Positions 23,088-28,519 of a stretch of 28,519 nucleotides of DNA are shown here, piece by piece. A model generated the notes under the pieces. It searched no databases, was not told where the DNA came from, and worked only from the letters and a program-made list of their open reading frames with translations. Position numbers and translations under genes: made by a program. The number at the start of each line of letters is the position of its first letter. The stretch's first letter is position 1. This DNA is from an uncultured Ruminococcus sp. GTDB lineage: Bacteria > Bacillota > Clostridia > Oscillospirales > Ruminococcaceae. Location of the stretch: NCBI GenBank assembly GCA_947174085.1, contig CAMWHN010000003.1:1-28519 (forward strand). Reading direction: 5' to 3'.

Positions 23088-23507
23088 TCATACAAGCTCA
23101 ATTTCATCAAGTGCTTGCTTATGTTTTCTGCGAATTGTAATTAAACTATAATGCATTTTTTCAGCAACTTGTTCAAATGTATAATAATTTAAATATTTCC
23201 AAACTAAAATGGATTGCATGTCAGAATCTTCTACTTGCTCGATTGCCCGTACAATTTCATCACGAATTTTCACAAGTTTTACTAATTTTTCCTGTGTACG
23301 TCTTTCTGTTTCAGCCAGACGAATCAAAGCATCTTCTGTGCAATTTCCTGAACTTCCAGAACCAGAACCAATTCCAGAATTAATTTTTGAAACTTGTTCT
23401 GCATGACTTCTGTCACGTTCTAATTTTTCAAGCCATGCTTTTGCTTGGTTTTCTGCATAAAAAGCACGGTTTAGCCATTTGATTTTTTTAAGTTGTTCAG
23501 TCGTCAT
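23088..23507 (-). CDS. Late-gene regulator, sigma-70 region 4-like (ArpU/RinA/DUF1492 type), 139 aa
   Basis: The N-terminal half is a helical bundle (WLNRAFYAENQAKAWLEKLE). The C-terminal about 35 residues (YLNYYTFEQVAEKMHYSLIT, then IRRKHKQALDEI) form a helix-turn-helix like region 4 of sigma factors. Proteins of this shape directly precede terminase genes in many Firmicutes prophages and activate late transcription. The start is supported by GGGGTG 5 bases upstream of the ATG. A Ser/Gly-rich linker (SGIGSGSGSSG-type) joins the halves. It is followed by an intrinsic terminator, so it is likely its own transcript. Confidence 0.85.
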   Translation of the reverse strand: MTTEQLKKIKWLNRAFYAENQAKAWLEKLERDRSHAEQVSKINSGIGSGSGSSGNCTEDALIRLAETERRTQEKLVKLVKIRDEIVRAIEQVEDSDMQSILVWKYLNYYTFEQVAEKMHYSLITIRRKHKQALDEIELV

Positions 23508-23530
23508 AGTAACACCCCATGTATAGCAAA

Positions 23531-23560
23531 GAGTATCCTCTTGAATAAAAAAAGATACTC
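23531..23560. promoter_or_regulatory. Inverted repeat upstream of the late regulator
   Basis: GAGTATC (23531-23537) and GATACTC (23554-23560) flank a 16-base spacer just before the regulator gene. The half-site recurs in the terminator of the XRE gene (AATACTC/GAGTATT). It could be an operator or a weak hairpin. Confidence 0.4.
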
Positions 23561-23669
23561 ATACTATTTTAATATATTTTTTAGAGAGAAAGACTGTGTT
23601 AGCCACCTTTTTTCCATGTATTAATTATATATAATTTTTGAAAATCAGTCAATAGAATTCTACAAAACA

Positions 23670-23709
23670 TAGAATAAAAAATACTCCCTGACTATTGTCA
23701 AAGAGTATT
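23670..23709 (-). terminator. Terminator of the XRE regulator gene
   Basis: On the minus strand AATACTC, then an inner TGAC/GTCA stem, then GAGTATT followed by TTTTATT form a hairpin plus T-run, overlapping the last codons of the regulator gene. Intrinsic termination on the minus strand is expected. Confidence 0.75.
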
Positions 23710-23919
23710 CTTGTTTTCTCCGATAAGAAGATAATCCAGAGAGATGCAGAACAGTAAAGAAAGTTTTATAATGGAAGCAATGTCTGGCTCTGTTCTGTTC
23801 AGCTCCCAACTAGAAACTGTTTTGCCTGATACACATAAATTGTTCGCAAGCATTTTTTGTGTCATGCCGTTTCGCATTCTTAAGTATTTAATTCGTTCTC
23901 CAATTTTTTCTGTTTGCAT
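23698..23919 (-). CDS. XRE-family transcriptional regulator, 73 aa
   Basis: I choose ATG 23919 (MQTEKIGERIKYLRM) because GAGGTG lies 6 bases upstream; earlier in-frame ATGs at 23949 and 23925 overlap or precede that site. The whole protein is one HTH_3 domain (RMRNGMTQKMLANNLCVSGKTVSSWE), with the SLDYLLIGE end common in Cro/CI-like proteins. It lacks a cleavable CI C-terminal domain. It has its own promoter and terminator and points the same way as the late genes, so it is not part of a classic divergent CI/Cro pair. It may control the late regulator or early operon. Confidence 0.88.
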   Translation of the reverse strand: MQTEKIGERIKYLRMRNGMTQKMLANNLCVSGKTVSSWELNRTEPDIASIIKLSLLFCISLDYLLIGENKNTL

Positions 23920-23972
23920 GTACATCACCTCATGTTTTTTTAGATGCACAGCACTTTTCTCTCTTAATTATA

Positions 23973-24001
23973 ATTATAACATTCTTCCACTGCAAAATCA
24001 A
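23973..24001 (-). promoter_or_regulatory. Promoter of the XRE regulator
   Basis: On the minus strand TTGATT (24001-23996) and TATAAT (23978-23973) are separated by exactly 17 bases, a near-consensus sigma-A promoter. It lies about 54 bases before the regulator's start codon. Confidence 0.75.
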
Positions 24002-24053
24002 TATATTTCTTTTCAGTAAAGTAAAAAATTTTTCTTCTTCAGTGTCATGTAAA

Positions 24054-24250
24054 AGGGTTTGGGCATTCCCCAATTGGCAGAGCCAATAAAATTTTTTGAA
24101 AATAATTATTTCTAAATTATGAACACAATGCCGTCAAGGTCGCAGACTTTGCCCAATAATTCCAGCGGAGCTGAATGCCCTATTTTGCACTGCCGATTAG
24201 GTTGTGCAAAACAGGTATTGGGTAAACACTACCCGTTTTGCACGAAAAAA
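24054..24250. ncRNA. Candidate structured RNA or origin-like DNA region
   Basis: This gene-free stretch is clearly less AT-rich than its flanks and full of pairings. ATTGGC/GCCAAT is at 24073-24087. GGGCATTC (24061-24068) pairs with GAATGCCC (24173-24180) at long range. A hairpin GTGCAAAAC/GTTTTGCAC with inner GGTA/TACC lies at 24204-24243. A further TTTTGCAC at 24183-24190 can compete for the same GTGCAAAA arm. Alternatives are a trans-acting RNA, a riboregulator, a replication or transfer origin, or a phage attachment region. The strand is uncertain; no RNA family is recognised. Confidence 0.4.
24099..24128. repeat. 30-bp direct repeat, copy 1
   Basis: AAAATAATTATTTC..AAATTATGAACACAA is shared with 24316-24345, with one difference at the fifteenth base (T here, C there). 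The copies are 217 bp apart and bracket the hairpin part of the structured region. Confidence 0.85.
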
Positions 24251-24315
24251 AAATTTTTAGCTTCTTTTGATGGAAGAATTTAAAAAAAATTGTAATTTTA
24301 GAACCAGAAACTAAA

Positions 24316-24345
24316 AAAATAATTATTTCCAAATTATGAACACAA
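24316..24345. repeat. 30-bp direct repeat, copy 2
   Basis: Second copy of the repeat at 24099-24128, 29 of 30 bases identical. It lies between the structured region and the palindromic terminator. Candidate roles are operator pair, integrase arm sites, iterons, or the footprint of a small insertion. Confidence 0.85.
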
Positions 24346-24362
24346 GAAATTGTCACTAGTGA

Positions 24363-24390
24363 AAAAAGTTGATACTAGTATCAACTTTTT
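24363..24390. terminator. Perfect 28-bp palindrome, terminator of the integrase operon
   Basis: AAAAAGTTGATA, CTAG, TATCAACTTTTT is a perfect palindrome with A- and T-run ends. It lies 56 bases beyond the stop of the small gene at 24447 and fits an intrinsic terminator in either direction. It resembles the palindrome at 275-300. Confidence 0.65.
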
Positions 24391-24446
24391 GAAAAATTTT
24401 CAAAGGTATATATTGGTACACCTATGGAAACTTTGAAAAATAATTT

Positions 24447-24776
24447 TTAGAATGGTACTTGTCCATCTGTGATGATTTCATCATCTTCTTGTTCATTATC
24501 ATTGAACTTCTTCGGAAATTTTTTATCAATTAAATCACAAAACGCTTGTCCTTGTTCTGTAACATAATGTTTATAGCTTAACCTGTTTTTTTGACATTCA
24601 CTCTTGATGTAATTTTCTACATTGGTATATCTCTGTAATGTGGCTAAAGCCCTCTCTCTACTTGTTGCATTCATGATAGACAGCTCCGCATACAAATACA
24701 TATCATATGCTAGCATAGAAAATAAATCTTTATCAATAATAATTTCTTTTTTACTAGCAACTCGAATATTCTTCAT
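24447..24776 (-). CDS. Small protein with SSB-like acidic C-terminal tip, 109 aa
   Basis: The helical body (LFSMLAYDMYLYAELSIMNA; RERALATLQRYTNVENYI) is unrecognised. The C-terminus is a Glu/Asp-rich tail ending DDEIITDGQVPF, similar to the acidic-plus-PF tip with which single-strand binding proteins recruit replication and repair enzymes. The OB fold itself is absent. Its ribosome site (GGAG) lies in the last codons of the integrase gene, so the two are translated together. It may be an excision- or replication-linked accessory protein (inference). Confidence 0.7.
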   Translation of the reverse strand: MKNIRVASKKEIIIDKDLFSMLAYDMYLYAELSIMNATSRERALATLQRYTNVENYIKSECQKNRLSYKHYVTEQGQAFCDLIDKKFPKKFNDNEQEDDEIITDGQVPF

Positions 24777-24782
24777 GCTGTG

Positions 24783-25835
24783 TCATTCTCCTTTCAATTT
24801 TTGAATCTGTTCCATAGCTTCAATCTGCATTTGTGCTGTGCAGGAAGTGTAAATGTCAAGCGTAATATCACAGTGTTCATGTCCCAGAATTTCCGCAACC
24901 GTTTTCGGGTCAATATCTGCTCCGTTGATGGCTCTTGTTGCAAAGCCGTGTCTTAGGTCATGAAATCTGACGTGCGGAATATTTAATTTTTTTAACCACC
25001 TGTTAAATGCATTCCGCATTGTTTCAGGATTGCAAAAATTTTCTGTTCCAGTGCAGATAAAGCCTTTGCCCTGACGCTGTTTCAAAATATTAACAAGCCA
25101 TTTTGAAATATATATCCGCCGTTTACTCTTGGGTGTCTTTGGTTCTCCCAGTTCACAGACGGTTCGTTTTTCGTCTGGCACATAGTAGCGTTTCACGCTG
25201 TGCCTAATATAGATGCTGTTATTCTTAAAGTCAACGTCAGACCACTGCAAAGCACAAGCTTCACCAATTCTGATTCCGGTGTGCATTACAACTAACAATG
25301 CTGTAGAAACAGAATTGTTTTCCTGTAAAAGATAATTGTTTAATCTGTAAAAATCTTCATCTGATAAAATTGGACGTTCTGTCTTGCACTGTTTCGGATA
25401 GTTTGGACGAATGACAGGCATGGTAATGATTCCATCAGCTTCAGCACAAAGCAAAACGCTCTTCAGCATAGTGACACAATATTTAATTGACTTTGGATTC
25501 ATACCTTGCCGAAGCATTGCATTGACAAACTCCTGCACTACTTTTCCACTGATAGAATTTAATTGCATATCCCCGAAGAATGGCAACACAGCATTTCTAA
25601 AACAACGTATATATCTATGATAGGTGCTTTGCCTCACTGTGTACTTCTTTAAATTTAAAAATGCTTCGGTGCAAATTTTTATTGTGGGTGTTTCCGGAAA
25701 TTCTGAAACAGAAAATGGCAAATCATTATCTGGCAACTCTACCAAGTCATTAGGCTTCATGCCACCATTTACGCCCTGAACATAAATCATTTGCATTTGT
25801 AAGGATAGCTGTCCCAGCTGTGCAAATGTCATCAT
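24783..25835 (-). CDS. int: Tyrosine integrase, 350 aa
   Basis: The N-terminal arm and core-binding regions (ICTEAFLNLKKYTVRQSTYH at 54-73) precede a full catalytic domain: Arg189 in HTGIRIGEAC, a Lys near 233, HDLRHGFATRA (His292, Arg295), LGHE (His319) and the nucleophile Tyr329 in TLDIYTSC. All catalytic residues are present, so it should be active. AGGTG 8 bases upstream supports the start. It integrates and, with a directionality factor, excises the phage. It lies inside the gene series, between the PcfJ module and the late region, which is odd for a prophage whose integrase normally abuts an att site. Confidence 0.95.
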   Translation of the reverse strand: MMTFAQLGQLSLQMQMIYVQGVNGGMKPNDLVELPDNDLPFSVSEFPETPTIKICTEAFLNLKKYTVRQSTYHRYIRCFRNAVLPFFGDMQLNSISGKVVQEFVNAMLRQGMNPKSIKYCVTMLKSVLLCAEADGIITMPVIRPNYPKQCKTERPILSDEDFYRLNNYLLQENNSVSTALLVVMHTGIRIGEACALQWSDVDFKNNSIYIRHSVKRYYVPDEKRTVCELGEPKTPKSKRRIYISKWLVNILKQRQGKGFICTGTENFCNPETMRNAFNRWLKKLNIPHVRFHDLRHGFATRAINGADIDPKTVAEILGHEHCDITLDIYTSCTAQMQIEAMEQIQKLKGE

Positions 25836-25869
25836 AGAACTTCACCTACTATTTTTTTATTTTTCAAAT

Positions 25870-25897
25870 GTTGGTGGAATATTAACATTCCACCAAC
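25870..25897. terminator. Strong hairpin upstream of the integrase
   Basis: GTTGGTGGAAT (25870-25880) pairs exactly with ATTCCACCAAC (25887-25897) around ATTAAC, in the 88-base gap between the coiled-coil gene and int. The T-run lies on the plus-strand side (GTTTTATTTTT). On the minus strand it may only attenuate, or it may be a protein-binding site. Confidence 0.6.
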
Positions 25898-25923
25898 GTT
25901 TTATTTTTGATTGAAAACAGCTT

Positions 25924-27030
25924 TTACTCTGATTGGTTCTTTAATGATTGGAGCTGATTTTTAATTGCTTCTGCTGTCTGTTCTGCCTTAGAAACTAGAA
26001 ACGAAAAATCAGAATCTTGCTTGTGCTTCACTATAAAATCCAACATCAAGTTTATGCTCTGCATGCAACTCTGAAAGTATGGTTTGAAAAGTTCTTTGGC
26101 ATCTGGTTCAGCTCCAGAAATACTTGATTGACCTTCAAGTTCAGTGATTTTTGCTTGCAGTTCTTCAATTTGTTTAGCTGACTTTGCTATAATTTCGGCA
26201 TTAACATTTTGTTCTGCTTTGGCTTCCTGTTCCCTCTTTCGTGTTTCCTGCAATTCAGCTTCAAGGGACGCTTTCTTTTGTTCCAGCTCTTCTTTCGTAC
26301 TGGTAAGTTCTTGAAGCTTTTCCGTTATCTCAACAGGAACAGCAACACTAACATCTTTCGGAACGGATTCCAGTTCCTGTATCTGGTGTTCTAGGTTTAC
26401 AATATGTTCAGTCAGGTTCTCTGCCTTTTCTTTTGCTTTCTTCATTCGTTCTTTATAGTTTTCGCATGTACGTTGTGCCTGTTCAAGTATTTCCTGTTGC
26501 TCTTTGATATTTGCTTCATATCTGGACTTCTGACGGTCAAGCACCTCTTGATGTTGTTTCTTGATTACTTCAATGTCGGCTTTGTGCTGTGCCTTGATGA
26601 CCTTAATTTCTTTTTCAATATCACGGGTGCTGGCTGTTTCAATGTCAACATTTTGTTCAAGCTCGTCACGCTGTTCTGGTTCAAGCATAGCAAGCTGATA
26701 TAATTTTTTTACCCCAAGCTTTTCAAAATGGAAACTCGAGTTTCCGTTTTCTTGTTCTAGCATTTTAGCAATCCTAACAAGTTGATTTCCATATTGTTTA
26801 GTGAATCCCTTGCTTTGACAGTATTCTTCAAAATTCTTGAATCCGAACTGCTTATAAAGTTTGCCATCATGCATCATTTTCACACCTGTACACATTTGTG
26901 CGATACCAATTTGAGCAAGCTTCAAACCGTTGTTGACAAGGTCATCAGCCTGAACTGCCTGACTATATTCAATAGACATCACTTCAATTCCCTGATGCAC
27001 AGAAACAACAACATTTTCATTTGTATTCAT
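25924..27030 (-). CDS. DUF3102-like coiled-coil phage protein, 368 aa
   Basis: The N-terminal about 100 residues (KLAQIGIAQMCTGVKMMHDG, then LYKQFGFKNFEEYCQSKGF and QYGNQLVRIAKML) resemble the DNA-binding part of DUF3102/ParB-related phage proteins. Residues about 135-315 are a long Glu/Lys/Gln coiled coil, followed by a helical end (EPDAKELFKPYFQSCMQSIN). It overlaps the PcfJ stop by ATGA, so it belongs to the PcfK-PcfJ operon. Possible roles are replication, segregation or an anti-host function. The family call is from memory of its motif. Confidence 0.7.
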   Translation of the reverse strand: MNTNENVVVSVHQGIEVMSIEYSQAVQADDLVNNGLKLAQIGIAQMCTGVKMMHDGKLYKQFGFKNFEEYCQSKGFTKQYGNQLVRIAKMLEQENGNSSFHFEKLGVKKLYQLAMLEPEQRDELEQNVDIETASTRDIEKEIKVIKAQHKADIEVIKKQHQEVLDRQKSRYEANIKEQQEILEQAQRTCENYKERMKKAKEKAENLTEHIVNLEHQIQELESVPKDVSVAVPVEITEKLQELTSTKEELEQKKASLEAELQETRKREQEAKAEQNVNAEIIAKSAKQIEELQAKITELEGQSSISGAEPDAKELFKPYFQSCMQSINLMLDFIVKHKQDSDFSFLVSKAEQTAEAIKNQLQSLKNQSE

Positions 27031-28307
27031 ATATTTATCCTCTCTTTCTTTCTGAATATGGATTGTATGTATATTCTGTATTCTTCAATAAGTTGTGTAA
27101 CCTCTTGAGTTGGTTCACAGTTATGTGACCCTCTGACCTGAATGATTTTTCCCTCTCTACTGACTTCCATCGTATAGAACGGCGTTTCCATGCTTTCTTT
27201 CTGTCTAATGAACAGAATATGCAGTTTACCCTCTGCATGACGTTCCGCATATCCAGCGACACAATGACAAAGACTTTTTCCCTCTGTGATAATCTTATCC
27301 ATGCTGTCCGGTTGACAGATAATCAGGCTACCAGATTGAAACTCCAGTTTCCTGCGTTCCTGTATACGCTCTGCGAAATGTTGCCTAAGTGTCTCATTGG
27401 CTTTATATTTAATGGCTTTAGTTAGCCTTTCGTGCATTTCAAAAAAGTGATGTGGTAGGCTGATTGCTGTGTCGTGCAAGTTATAACGAAGTTGTCTGCA
27501 TTGTTCAAGATAGTCCTGATAGTCATAACATTTGATTCCATATTTACTCAGATAAGATGCAATTCTCTGCGGTCTCAAACCAGTCAGTTCGCAAAAATGT
27601 TTCGCCGTTCCATGTGCATCTTCAAACACTTTGCAGAGAAGTAGCAATTCTTCTGGCTTGCACTTCGGGAGTGATTCACGCCAACCAAGATAGGTAAGAT
27701 AGTGGTATTCATTGCCTTGCAAGACTTTAAACTCTAAGCGATTCAAACCTAACATCTTCAGTAAGTTGTTCGACTTCCAGTTGATGTCACCATATACGCA
27801 TAGATGTTTTTGGTTGTTCCAAAATCCGCTGTATGCTTCGCCCAGCAAGTTATCACCATAACCACATTTCATAAGATACTCAAGATTACGATGCTTGCAA
27901 TACAAATGTAGATACTCCATGACAAGATTACCGCTATAATATTCAAGCTGTGAGTACTTCATGCAGGAGCTAGCTAAAGCTTTTCTATTCAGTATGGTAT
28001 ATGTGTTGTCAAAGCTGTAACCGTAACCGCTTTTGCAAAACACTGGTTCACGAAAAGTTTTTCTTATTGACCAATGCTTGCTGTCGTCACTGCCATAACG
28101 GACAGCTCCGTCATCAGCGAAAACATAACGCTGACGTTCAGCAAGCTTTCCATTGCTGTAACGGTGATAGCAACGTACAAATAATTCACGTCCCCATGTA
28201 AGCATGACAGCAAAATTTTCAGCTCCTCTGCCTTTCATCTGCTCTGAAACTTCATAGGGCAGTGATGGGAACTCATGCAGTAACTCCTCTTTTCTTGTTG
28301 TTCGCAT
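27027..28307 (-). CDS. PcfJ-like protein, 426 aa
   Basis: The C-terminal domain has HCVAGYAERHAEG (348-360), FIRQKES (366-372), PFYTMEV (376-382) and GKIIQVRGSHNC (386-397). These are the signatures of the PcfJ family named from the enterococcal conjugative plasmid pCF10 and common in Clostridia phages and conjugative elements. The N-terminal 330 residues have several Cys/Tyr/Trp-rich stretches. It sits 9 bases after the PcfK-like gene and overlaps the coiled-coil gene. The biochemical role is unknown; replication of mobile DNA is the usual context. Confidence 0.85.
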   Translation of the reverse strand: MRTTRKEELLHEFPSLPYEVSEQMKGRGAENFAVMLTWGRELFVRCYHRYSNGKLAERQRYVFADDGAVRYGSDDSKHWSIRKTFREPVFCKSGYGYSFDNTYTILNRKALASSCMKYSQLEYYSGNLVMEYLHLYCKHRNLEYLMKCGYGDNLLGEAYSGFWNNQKHLCVYGDINWKSNNLLKMLGLNRLEFKVLQGNEYHYLTYLGWRESLPKCKPEELLLLCKVFEDAHGTAKHFCELTGLRPQRIASYLSKYGIKCYDYQDYLEQCRQLRYNLHDTAISLPHHFFEMHERLTKAIKYKANETLRQHFAERIQERRKLEFQSGSLIICQPDSMDKIITEGKSLCHCVAGYAERHAEGKLHILFIRQKESMETPFYTMEVSREGKIIQVRGSHNCEPTQEVTQLIEEYRIYIQSIFRKKERINI

Positions 28308-28316
28308 ACTATCACC

Positions 28317-28519
28317 TCACCAATCCATAAGATTCATGAAATCAAACGGCTTTTCTTCTGGAGCTGATTCTTTTGCATCACCAATTAAATCAAGTTCAAA
28401 TCTTTGATGAACCACTGCACTGGGAAAATAAAATCTGACCGCTCTGTTATAGGCATCCAAATCTGAAAGACTTCCAGTACTTCCCCTTTTTACTATGCCT
28501 TTGATAACATGGTCAAGGC
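28317..28519 (-). CDS. PcfK-like protein, C-terminal 66 residues (cut by the window edge)
   Basis: The frame is open to the window end and closes at 28317-28319. It reads LDHVIKGIVKRGSTGSLSD, then a YFPSAVVHQRFELDLIG stretch and an acidic PEEKPFDFMNLMDW end. Position directly before PcfJ and the VIKGIVKRG segment fit the PcfK-like family, which nearly always accompanies PcfJ. The start and most of the gene lie outside the window. The operon order is PcfK, PcfJ, coiled coil. Confidence 0.7.
   Translation of the reverse strand, partial: LDHVIKGIVKRGSTGSLSDLDAYNRAVRFYFPSAVVHQRFELDLIGDAKESAPEEKPFDFMNLMDW

Overview
The window is AT-rich DNA from a Gram-positive anaerobe of the Clostridia, most likely a Ruminococcus or close relative. 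The main clue is a pair of secreted dockerin-domain proteins (3.7-4.6 kb), which are cellulosome or amylosome parts. Most of the window is a siphovirus-type prophage. All of its genes lie on the minus strand and run from beyond the right edge (28.5 kb) down to about 5.2 kb.

Layout. (1) 1-3.5 kb: accessory DNA with inverted and tandem repeats, a plus-strand gene for a protein with a PD-(D/E)XK nuclease-like motif, two minus-strand fragments flanking it, three small plus-strand genes and a serine-recombinase remnant. (2) 3.5-4.6 kb: hairpins, a stretch like the right end of an IS200/IS605 element, then the two dockerin genes. (3) 4.6-5.2 kb: gene debris, with the first codons of a PIN-domain toxin and a decayed copy of the endolysin's cell-wall-binding repeat. 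(4) 5.2-8.2 kb: lysis and fibre region with endolysin, two holin-like proteins and variable fibre-type genes. (5) 8.2-14.8 kb: tail genes, including a tape measure with seventeen exact 22-residue repeats. (6) 14.8-22.4 kb: tail tube, connectors, capsid, scaffold, MuF-like protein, portal and large terminase. (7) 22.5-23.5 kb: small terminase and a late-gene regulator. (8) 23.5-24.45 kb: an XRE regulator with its own promoter and terminator, then about 500 bases of structured, repeat-bearing non-coding DNA. (9) 24.45-28.5 kb: a small protein with an SSB-like tail, a tyrosine integrase, a coiled-coil protein, a PcfJ-like protein and the end of a PcfK-like protein.

How it works together. The structural genes are tightly packed, often with ATGA or TAATG stop/start overlaps, in the usual packaging-head-tail-lysis order. 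The sigma-region-4-like regulator probably switches them on. Terminator-like hairpins sit just before the small terminase gene and between the 62-residue gene and the scaffold gene, so late expression may be graded or may need read-through. The integrase lies between the PcfJ/PcfK module and the late genes instead of at an obvious prophage end, which leaves the att sites and the right boundary unresolved.

The most unusual points are: a 59-base terS-terL intergenic segment that recurs inverted, 56/59 identical, at about 0.4 kb beside the nuclease-like gene; the structured non-coding region at 24.05-24.35 kb; the nested repeats of the tape measure; and a duplicated fibre-attachment cassette between 7.2 and 8.9 kb. 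Function calls rest on reading motifs and gene order; no database search was run.
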